This document shows, piece after piece, positions 1-4,551 of a DNA stretch of 5,665 nucleotides. The position numbers and the translations under genes were made by a program. The notes under the pieces were generated by a model. That model was not told where the DNA came from. It saw only the letters and a list, made by a program, of their open reading frames with translations, and made no database searches. Within the stretch, counting starts at the first letter, position 1. Every line of letters begins with the position of its first letter. Origin of the DNA: Acidobacteriota bacterium (lineage in GTDB: Bacteria > Acidobacteriota > Terriglobia > Terriglobales > Acidobacteriaceae); assembly GCA_021805265.1 (NCBI GenBank), contig JAJZFR010000294.1, positions 1 through 5,665 of the forward strand. Direction: 5' to 3'.

Positions 1-2
1 GC

Positions 3-197
3 GCCGCCATGGTCAGCGGATTTCGCCAGGCCATGCAGCGACTCCTCGCCTCGACCGAACTCCAGACCCGCCTGAGCATCGCCGCCAGAGCGCGCGTCGT
101 CGCCCAATACGACTGGGAGCGCAAGATCGACGCCATGGTTGCCCTCTACCAGCGCGTGGCGGATGCTGATGGGTCCGCTTCAGCGTCTACCGACTAG
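3..197 (+). CDS. Glycosyltransferase, C-terminal end (partial, 5' end outside the window)
   Basis: The frame is open from the left edge and stops with TAG at 195-197, giving about 64 residues. The ATG at position 9 lies inside the frame and is unlikely to be the true start. The visible part is an amphipathic helical tail: a hydrophobic helix ('FRQAMQRLL'), then 'AARARVVAQYDWERKIDAMVALYQ'-type residues. This AAR.R....YDWER..D...ALY pattern is typical of the last helices of GT-B glycosyltransferases of the GT4 (group 1) type, where the C-terminal helix packs back against the N-terminal domain. The catalytic domain and donor-binding residues lie outside, so donor and acceptor cannot be named. 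The last codons overlap the 3' end of the convergent ATP-grasp gene by 18 bp. The final residues (ADADGSASASTD) are a polar tail. The family is fairly secure; the substrate is unknown. Confidence 0.72.
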   Translation, partial: AAMVSGFRQAMQRLLASTELQTRLSIAARARVVAQYDWERKIDAMVALYQRVADADGSASASTD

Positions 198-1583
198 GCC
201 GCGCGCCAGCCGTCCCGGCAGGCTGACGATTCCTCGCACCATCTCCAGAATCGCGCGATACATCCGGTAGCGCCGCCTCCGCTGCGGCCATGCCGGACGC
301 GTCAGGTCCTCGATCAGCAGCGGCTCGCCCACCGGGCGATCCAGCCACGCCGACGCCAGCATCTCGCTCTCCGGACCCAGCATCAGCGATTGCGGATAAA
401 ACGCGATCAGCGAGTTGTATTCCATGCGCTCGGACAATCCAGCCCCGCTCGTCGCCTCTGCAAAGGGTGAGCGTACCGGGCTGGCCGTCTGCGGCGTTTG
501 CGTCCACGTCCGGTACATCGCCTCCGCCAGCGTTGCATACCCGTTGCTTGCCTCGCCAGCAGCGCCGTCCGGGTCCAGCGCAAGATGCCCCAGTTGCGTC
601 GCACGCGGGTTCAGCTCCAGCAGATACGGCGCGCCCGTCTCCGCAGCAAGGATGAAATCCAGACCGAAAAACCCCGAAACGTTCAGCTTCGCGGCCAGCT
701 TTTTTCCTGCTTCCAATATCCGTTCGTCGTGCATGCGCTCAACCACCAGCGCCGCGCCCGTTGCCGAGGTCGAGCAGATCGACCTCACCTGCATCGACGC
801 CACCACCCGCCCCTGCTTGCAGGCAAACAGCGCATTCGCCGGCGTGCCGGGAACGTACTCCTGTAGCGTAATCTCTGACGCTGGCAGCGTCTCCGGAACA
901 AAACGGGCGCAGGGATCGCTGTCCAGCAAATAGCTCTTCCACCGCCGCACCCAGGAGTTTTTCCCCAGCATTCCGCGATACCCCTGCATCAGCGGACGCG
1001 CGGAATCCGCAACCACGACTCCAAGTCCGCTGTAAGTCCCGTCCCGTTTCAGCACCAGCGGAAACCCTTGCGATTTGGCAGCCCTGGCCAGTTCTTCCCT
1101 GTTTTCGATCAGCATGGTCGCCGGGCAGGCTATCCCCAGGCTCGCTGCCAGCTCCAGCAGCCTCCGCCGGCTGCGCATGATCGGATACCAGCTCGACTCG
1201 CCCAGCGACCGCTCGATCAGCGGACGGAATTCGGGATGGCTCGCCGCCAGGTCGTGAAGCTGCCAAACCGCCCGATCATCCGTCGGAACAATCACCTGCG
1301 CCCGCGAGCTTTCGATCGCGCGGATCAACGATTGCTTGATCTCGGACGGCTCGTAAGCGTATTGCCCGCAAAGATGGGAGACCAGAAACAGCGGATGCAC
1401 CGGCGGCGCAAGCGCATACACCAGCGCTCCCTCGTCGCGCAGCCGCATCGCCAGCCGCGCCGACTGCGGCCACCATGTCGTGGCATGGATCAGCACCGAA
1501 AGCGTTCCCGCGCTTAACGGAAGTTGGATACCACTCATTGGCATCGTCGAATCTGTTTGCGTGAGTTTTCCGGGCGAATTCAT
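180..1583 (-). CDS. ATP-grasp superfamily protein (carboxylate-amine/thiol ligase-like), substrate unknown
   Basis: A 467-residue protein. It has an N-terminal alpha/beta pre-ATP-grasp domain (about 27-130: beta strand 'SVLIHATTWWP', later 'QVIVPTDDRAVWQL'). The ATP-binding domain spans about 135-335: 'FPLVLKRDGTYSGLGVVV' around K179 with the Gly-rich loop 182-188, 'LQEYVPGTPANALF' at 240-253, 'GFFGLDFIL' with D309, and 'LLELNPRATQ' with E323 and N325 as the expected Mg2+ ligands. The C-terminal region ends in a basic helix rich in Arg. The family joins a carboxylate to an amine, thiol or similar nucleophile through an acyl-phosphate. The layout resembles carbamoyl-phosphate-synthase-like or D-Ala-D-Ala-like stand-alone ligases, but no substrate motif is recognisable. 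No good Shine-Dalgarno precedes the 1583 start; Met14 (1542-1544) and Met16 (1536-1538) are equally plausible and lose no domain. It lies 151 bp downstream of pgk behind a probable terminator, so it is probably transcribed separately. The glycosyltransferase neighbour hints at glycan or secondary metabolism (inference). Confidence 0.85.
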   Translation of the reverse strand: MNSPGKLTQTDSTMPMSGIQLPLSAGTLSVLIHATTWWPQSARLAMRLRDEGALVYALAPPVHPLFLVSHLCGQYAYEPSEIKQSLIRAIESSRAQVIVPTDDRAVWQLHDLAASHPEFRPLIERSLGESSWYPIMRSRRRLLELAASLGIACPATMLIENREELARAAKSQGFPLVLKRDGTYSGLGVVVADSARPLMQGYRGMLGKNSWVRRWKSYLLDSDPCARFVPETLPASEITLQEYVPGTPANALFACKQGRVVASMQVRSICSTSATGAALVVERMHDERILEAGKKLAAKLNVSGFFGLDFILAAETGAPYLLELNPRATQLGHLALDPDGAAGEASNGYATLAEAMYRTWTQTPQTASPVRSPFAEATSGAGLSERMEYNSLIAFYPQSLMLGPESEMLASAWLDRPVGEPLLIEDLTRPAWPQRRRRYRMYRAILEMVRGIVSLPGRLARGLVGRR

Positions 1584-1631
1584 GGTTTATCGATACGCTA
1601 ACAAAAAACAGTACCAAAGTCATGATGCCCC

Positions 1632-1652
1632 AGTTGAATTCGGAATACAACT
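1632..1652. promoter_or_regulatory. Operator-like 21-bp dyad upstream of the ATP-grasp gene
   Basis: On the plus strand the left arm AGTTGAATTC (1632-1641) and right arm GAATACAACT (1643-1652) are complementary at 9 of 10 positions around a single central G at 1642. The only mispair is A1637/A1647. An odd-centred dyad with 10-bp arms in a non-coding spacer resembles the binding site of a dimeric repressor or activator. It sits about 50-70 bp upstream of the ATP-grasp start, where a promoter would be expected. No clear consensus -35/-10 pair was found beside it, and no regulator gene is visible in the window. The symmetry is directly visible; the regulatory role is inference. Confidence 0.4.
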
Positions 1653-1670
1653 TAAGTGGCGATCTTCTCG

Positions 1671-1704
1671 AAAAATCCCGAGCAAGCGATCAAGAATCGC
1701 TTGC
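1671..1704 (-). terminator. Probable rho-independent terminator of pgk
   Basis: GCAAGCGAT (1682-1690) and ATCGCTTGC (1696-1704) form a perfect 9-bp stem with the 5-nt loop CAAGA. Reading on the minus strand, the stem starts 30 nt after the pgk stop codon. It is followed by TCGGGA and then TTTTT (complement of 1671-1675). The six bases between stem and U-tract make it imperfect, so it may be weak or only a 3'-end-stabilising hairpin. Its place just after pgk and before the ATP-grasp gene supports a transcription boundary there. Confidence 0.55.
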
Positions 1705-1734
1705 CCCATAAACCTCTGCAATAGTCGGAAAAGA

Positions 1735-2949
1735 TTACTTCTCCATCAGCGCTTCCACACCCGGCAGCTTTTTCCCTTCCAGAAACTCCAGGCTCGCCCC
1801 GCCGCCCGTCGAGATGTGTGTGATCTTGTCCGCAACCCCCGCCTGGTTGATCGCGCTCACGCTGTCCCCTCCGCCAATGATCGAGATCGCTGCGGCGTTC
1901 GCCGCCACCGCGTGGGCGATGGCATTGGTGCCCACCGCGAAGGCAGGGAACTCGAAGACCCCCGCCGGGCCGTTCCACAGAATCGTCCGTGCATCTTCAA
2001 CAATCTCCGTGATCTTCTTGATCGTCCGCGGGCCAATGTCCAGCCCTTGCCAGTCCGCGGGAAAATTGACCGTCGAGTCCCACGGCTGCGTCTTCGCCTC
2101 CGGGCTGAAGCTGTCCGCCAGGATGTTGTCCACTGGCAACACGATCTCCACGCCATTTGCCTTGGCCTTGGCCAGAGCCTCCCTGGCAACCTCGATCTTG
2201 TCCTCTTCCACCAGCGATTTCCCCGTCGTCACCCCCAGCGCGCGCTGGAACGTATAGGCCATTCCGCCCACAATCACCAGCGTATTCACCTTGTCGATCA
2301 GGTTGTCGATCACGTCGATCTTGCCCGAGATCTTGCTCCCCCCGATAATCGCTACAAACGGCTTCTCCGGTGATTCCAGCGCCTTGCCCAGATACGTCAG
2401 CTCTTTTTCCATCAGCAGCCCAGCCGCCGCTGGCTTCAGGAAGTGCGTAATCCCCTCCGTCGAGGCATGTGCGCGATGCGCCGAGCCAAACGCGTCGTTC
2501 ACATAAATCTCAGCCAGGGCCGCTAGCTGCCTGCTGAACCCCGCATCGTTGGCCTCTTCTTCCCCGTGAAATCGCAGATTTTCCAGCAGCAGCACCTGCC
2601 CCGACTCCAGCTTCTCGGCCAGTTCCTGCGCAACCTCGCCCACGCAATCCGGCGAGAATCCCACATTCACCGAGCTGCCCAGTTCGTGGTCCAGCAGCTC
2701 GCGCAGCCGATCCACCACCGGGCGAAGCGAGTACTTCAGGTTCGGCTTGCCCTTGGGACGGCCCAGGTGCGACGCCAGGATCACCTTCGCGTGATGCTGC
2801 ACCGCATACAGGATCGTCGGCAGCGTCGCACGAATCCGCGTGTCGTCGGTAATCGTCGAGCCGTCTTCGGTCAGGGGCACATTGAAATCGACCCGAACAA
2901 ACACGCGCTTGTGCGCGAGATCGAGATCGCAGATGGATAGCTTGGCCAT
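1735..2949 (-). CDS. pgk: Phosphoglycerate kinase
   Basis: A 404-residue cytosolic monomeric enzyme that interconverts 1,3-bisphosphoglycerate + ADP and 3-phosphoglycerate + ATP, the step after GAPDH in glycolysis and reversed in gluconeogenesis. Family motifs are complete and in order: 'VRVDFNVP' (18-25, with D21 and N23), 'DDTRIRA' (35-41, R38), 'SHLGRPKG' (60-67, H61 and R64), 'LLENLRFHGEEE' (121-132), 'VNDAFGSAHRAHAST' (150-164, R159), 'GGSKISGK' (203-210, nucleotide-binding lysine K206), 'WNGPAGVFE' (325-333) and 'GGGDSVSA' (359-366). Length is normal. The start at 2949 is chosen because 'MAKLSICDLD' matches the usual PGK N-terminus and a GGAGAA Shine-Dalgarno sits 7 nt upstream. The frame stays open 61 codons further back to an ATG at 3132, but that ATG lies inside a hairpin and the extension is unlike PGK. 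The gene lies 189 bp downstream of gap on the same strand and is probably co-transcribed with it. Confidence 0.98.
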   Translation of the reverse strand: MAKLSICDLDLAHKRVFVRVDFNVPLTEDGSTITDDTRIRATLPTILYAVQHHAKVILASHLGRPKGKPNLKYSLRPVVDRLRELLDHELGSSVNVGFSPDCVGEVAQELAEKLESGQVLLLENLRFHGEEEANDAGFSRQLAALAEIYVNDAFGSAHRAHASTEGITHFLKPAAAGLLMEKELTYLGKALESPEKPFVAIIGGSKISGKIDVIDNLIDKVNTLVIVGGMAYTFQRALGVTTGKSLVEEDKIEVAREALAKAKANGVEIVLPVDNILADSFSPEAKTQPWDSTVNFPADWQGLDIGPRTIKKITEIVEDARTILWNGPAGVFEFPAFAVGTNAIAHAVAANAAAISIIGGGDSVSAINQAGVADKITHISTGGGASLEFLEGKKLPGVEALMEK

Positions 2950-2956
2950 GGAATTG

Positions 2957-2962
2957 TTCTCC
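2957..2962 (-). promoter_or_regulatory. Shine-Dalgarno of pgk (decides the start)
   Basis: Read on the minus strand the sequence is GGAGAA followed by 7 nt and ATG (2949-2947). This near-consensus site fixes the pgk start at 2949 rather than at the in-frame ATG at 3132. Confidence 0.8.
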
Positions 2963-3050
2963 GATGCGCCTGGCGGCGCGTTCCGGCTGGCTGCCCGGAC
3001 TGAATTCCGCAGACTGAATAGCGACAGCCCGGCCAGCATGACAAATGTCT

Positions 3051-3072
3051 GGAGGGGCCGGCCGACCCCTCC
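3051..3072 (-). other. Inverted repeat (7-bp G/C stem) in the gap-pgk spacer
   Basis: GGAGGGG (3051-3057) and CCCCTCC (3066-3072) form a perfect GC-rich stem with the 8-nt loop CCGGCCGA. It lies about 100 nt upstream of the pgk start. There is no U-tract after it on the minus strand (AGACATTTG follows), so it does not look like a terminator. It could protect the 5' end of a processed pgk mRNA or act in the leader; that is inference. Confidence 0.45.
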
Positions 3073-3081
3073 GAATGCGTC

Positions 3082-3132
3082 AAAAAAGCTGAAAATCACG
3101 TGCTGTCGCGCGTTGACTGCGCGCAACAGCAC
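3082..3132 (-). terminator. Terminator/attenuator-like hairpin directly after gap
   Basis: ACAGCAC (3126-3132) pairs with GTGCTGT (3100-3106). After one C/A mismatch the stem continues with five more G-C pairs (3108-3112 with 3120-3124) and a possible T-G wobble, closing on a 5- to 7-nt loop. On the minus strand it begins 7 nt after the gap stop. It is followed by GTGA-TTTT-CAGC-TTTTTT (complement of 3099-3082). The long GC-rich stem with two nearby U-runs resembles an intrinsic terminator. The gap between stem and U-runs is longer than ideal, which fits partial termination inside the operon or an mRNA-stabilising 3' end for gap. Confidence 0.55.
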
Positions 3133-3138
3133 AGCCGA

Positions 3139-4143
3139 TTACAGACCCTTCGACACCAGGAACCCGATCAGGTCAACCACCCGGTTCGAGTAGCCCCACT
3201 CGTTGTCGTACCAGCTCAGCACCTTCACGCTGTTGCCCACTACCTTCGTCAGCGGTGCGTCCACAATCGACGAGCGCCTGTCGCCCTTGAAGTCCGAGCT
3301 GACCAGCTCATGCTCTTCGTAGCCCAGAATCCCCTTCAGCGCGCCTTCGCTTGCCGCCTTCAGCGCCGCGTTCACGCTCGCCACGTCCGTCGTCTTCTCG
3401 CTGATGAAGGTCAGGTCCACGATCGAAACATTCGGCGTCGGCACCCGCATCGAGAAGCCATCCAGCTTGCCCGCCATCTCCGGGATCACCAGTCGCAGCG
3501 CCTTCGCCGCGCCCGTCGAACTCGGAATCATGTTCAGCGCCGCTGCCCGCGCCCGTCGCAGATCCTTGTGCGGAAAGTCCAGAATCACCTGGTCGTTCGT
3601 ATAGCTGTGGATCGTCGTCATGATCCCGCTCACGATGCCGAAGTTCTCCATCAGCACCTTCACCACCGGCGCCAGGCAGTTCGTCGTGCAGCTCGCGTTC
3701 GAGATCACGTTGTGCTTCGACGCATCGTACTTGTCCTGGTTCACGCCAAGCACCAGCGTTACATCCTCGTTGGTCGCCGGAGCCGAGATGATCACCTTCT
3801 TCACCGTCGTCCCCAGATGAGCCTTGGCCTTCGTCGCGTCCGTAAAGTGACCCGTCGATTCGACCACAATCTCCGCCCCTGTCGAGGCCCAGTCCAGCTT
3901 CGCCGGATCGCGCTCCGCGAAGACCGTGATCTTCTTCCCGTCAACCGAGATAAAGTTCTCCCCCGCTTCAATCTTGTTGGAAAGGTTGCCCAGAATCGAA
4001 TCATGCTTCAGCAGGTGAGCCAGGATTGCCGGGCTGGTCAGGTCGTTGACGGCGACAAACTCGATCTCGGGATTGCCCAAAGCGGCGCGGAATACGTTGC
4101 GGCCAATGCGACCAAAGCCATTGATGCCAACCTTAACTGCCAT
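3139..4143 (-). CDS. gap: Glyceraldehyde-3-phosphate dehydrogenase, type I (phosphorylating)
   Basis: A 334-residue enzyme, normal length, that oxidatively phosphorylates glyceraldehyde-3-phosphate to 1,3-bisphosphoglycerate with NAD+, as a cytosolic homotetramer. The N-terminal Rossmann fold shows 'INGFGRIGRNVFRA' (7-20) and D34 in 'VNDLTS', the acidic residue that favours NAD over NADP. The active site is 'SNASCTTNC' (148-156) with catalytic C152; the general base is H179 in 'TTIHSYT'. 'PHKDLRRARAAALNMIPSSTGAAKA' (191-215) is the S-loop region, and 'WYDNEWGYSNR' (311-321) is the C-terminal signature. A proline at 191 where the strictly NADP-dependent photosynthetic or GapB enzymes usually carry serine also favours NAD use; this is inference from family knowledge. 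Start choice is clear: AAGGAG lies 7 nt upstream. It is first gene of the gap-pgk pair and is divergent from the P-loop kinase gene. Confidence 0.98.
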   Translation of the reverse strand: MAVKVGINGFGRIGRNVFRAALGNPEIEFVAVNDLTSPAILAHLLKHDSILGNLSNKIEAGENFISVDGKKITVFAERDPAKLDWASTGAEIVVESTGHFTDATKAKAHLGTTVKKVIISAPATNEDVTLVLGVNQDKYDASKHNVISNASCTTNCLAPVVKVLMENFGIVSGIMTTIHSYTNDQVILDFPHKDLRRARAAALNMIPSSTGAAKALRLVIPEMAGKLDGFSMRVPTPNVSIVDLTFISEKTTDVASVNAALKAASEGALKGILGYEEHELVSSDFKGDRRSSIVDAPLTKVVGNSVKVLSWYDNEWGYSNRVVDLIGFLVSKGL

Positions 4144-4150
4144 GAATGAT

Positions 4151-4156
4151 CTCCTT
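4151..4156 (-). promoter_or_regulatory. Shine-Dalgarno of gap
   Basis: On the minus strand AAGGAG, followed by ATCATTC and the ATG at 4143-4141, is a consensus-strength site with 7-nt spacing. It is stronger than any other ribosome-binding site in the window, as expected for an abundant glycolytic enzyme. Confidence 0.85.
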
Positions 4157-4200
4157 GTGAATGTTGTAAAAAGTTATTGTTGCCTGCTCAAAAATCACCG

Positions 4201-4229
4201 GATATAGCGCGCGTACACACGTTTGCCGA
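4201..4229 (-). promoter_or_regulatory. Candidate sigma-70-type promoter for gap
   Basis: Minus-strand TCGGCA (complement of 4224-4229, 4/6 to TTGACA) and TATATC (complement of 4201-4206, 4/6 to TATAAT) are separated by exactly 17 bp. This would start transcription near 4194 and give a leader of about 50 nt. Competing candidates exist: a perfect TTGACA (complement of 4309-4314) without a good -10 17 bp away, and TTGAGC-N17-TACAAC very close to the gene. The assignment is tentative. Confidence 0.3.
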
Positions 4230-4331
4230 AGTGCCAAACCCGATTACAGGCCCGATCAGGACGCTGCCAGCGCAGACTTCTCCACCAAACACATCAGACT
4301 ATCACCGTTGTCAACCAGTGCAAAACGAAAA

Positions 4332-4382
4332 TCTTCCGACAGCTCCGGCCACAATCTCCTCCCGCCGAGGCCGGACGGAAGA
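4332..4382. repeat. Bulged inverted repeat (two 7-bp stems)
   Basis: TCTTCCG (4332-4338) pairs with CGGAAGA (4376-4382), and TCCGGCC (4344-4350) pairs with GGCCGGA (4369-4375). The two stems stack with a 5-nt bulge (ACAGC) on the left and none on the right, closing on an 18-nt loop. No T-tract follows on either strand. It lies 13 bp before the tandem repeats. In RNA from either strand it would fold stably; function unknown. Confidence 0.5.
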
Positions 4383-4395
4383 ACTTCACAAGCTG

Positions 4396-4460
4396 TTGCT
4401 GGCCTATTTTGCTGGCCTATGTTGCTTGCCTATTTTGCTGGCTTATGTTGCTTGCCTATG
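4396..4460. repeat. Five tandem copies of a 13-bp unit (TTGCTGGCCTATK)
   Basis: Contiguous units are TTGCTGGCCTATT, TTGCTGGCCTATG, TTGCTTGCCTATT, TTGCTGGCTTATG and TTGCTTGCCTATG, starting at 4396, 4409, 4422, 4435 and 4448. Variation is limited to G/T at unit position 6, C/T at position 9 and T/G at position 13. Position 13 alternates T,G,T,G in the first four, suggesting growth partly by 26-bp steps; the fifth is G. The unit is not a multiple of three. There is no spacer, so it is not a CRISPR. Possible roles are a minisatellite with slipped-strand length change or a cluster of protein-binding sites spaced slightly over one helical turn. Confidence 0.93.
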
Positions 4461-4464
4461 TTCC

Positions 4465-4486
4465 ACCGGCAAAGCGCCGTGCCGGT
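4465..4486. repeat. Inverted repeat just after the tandem array
   Basis: ACCGGCA (4465-4471) and TGCCGGT (4480-4486) form a perfect 7-bp stem with the 8-nt loop AAGCGCCG. It begins 5 bp after the last 13-bp unit. A direct repeat TTCCACCG overlaps it at both sides (4461-4468, 4486-4493). No U-tract follows on either strand, so it is not an obvious terminator. Confidence 0.45.
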
Positions 4487-4532
4487 TCCACCGTGTCCGG
4501 TCTCAATCCCCCTGCCAGCCATGGGATAATTC

Positions 4533-4550
4533 GGTAAAGAAAGCCTTACC
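4533..4550 (+). promoter_or_regulatory. Small hairpin abutting the P-loop kinase start
   Basis: GGTAA (4533-4537) and TTACC (4546-4550) form a 5-bp stem ending one base before the ATG at 4552. The loop carries the purine-rich AGAAAG (4538-4543), the only Shine-Dalgarno-like sequence for this start (8 nt from the ATG). If the start is right, the stem could modulate translation initiation. It is short and may be chance. Confidence 0.3.
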
Positions 4551-4551
4551 C

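Larger units (their letters stand above)
4144..4551. other. 408-bp divergent intergenic region (gap / P-loop kinase)
   Basis: This region separates the start of gap (minus) from the likely start of the P-loop kinase gene (plus). From left to right it holds the gap ribosome-binding site and candidate promoter, a bulged hairpin (4332-4382), five 13-bp tandem repeats (4396-4460), a second hairpin (4465-4486), a direct repeat TTCCACCG (4461-4468 and 4486-4493), a GATAAT (4525-4530) that could be a -10 for the plus gene, and a short hairpin touching the start codon. All three plus-strand frames are open over much of the region. None shows recognisable protein sequence, so I read it as non-coding. 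Confidence 0.65.

Noticed and set aside
1276..1650. 124-codon minus-strand frame starting with a hydrophobic 'LVLFFVSVSI' segment upstream of the ATP-grasp start
   Set aside because: It runs out of frame into the ATP-grasp gene, turns into Ala/Gly-rich shadow sequence, and lacks a ribosome-binding site.
1480..2373. Long open frame (297 codons) on the plus strand opposite pgk and the spacer
   Set aside because: It overlaps pgk on the opposite strand, has Arg/His/Pro-rich composition without motifs, and is explained by high GC third positions.
3100..4149. Long open frame (349 codons) on the plus strand opposite gap
   Set aside because: It is antisense to a fully supported GAPDH, is Arg/His-rich as expected from the complement of C-ending codons, and shows no domain.
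4311..4352. Possible 13-residue leader peptide on the minus strand upstream of gap (GTG start 3 nt after GGAGGAG, TGA at 4313-4311)
   Set aside because: The spacing of 3 nt is too short for good initiation, the peptide has no run of a regulatory amino acid, and no terminator/antiterminator pair follows before gap.
4396..4460. CRISPR array
   Set aside because: The 13-bp units are directly abutting with no spacers, and no cas genes are present.
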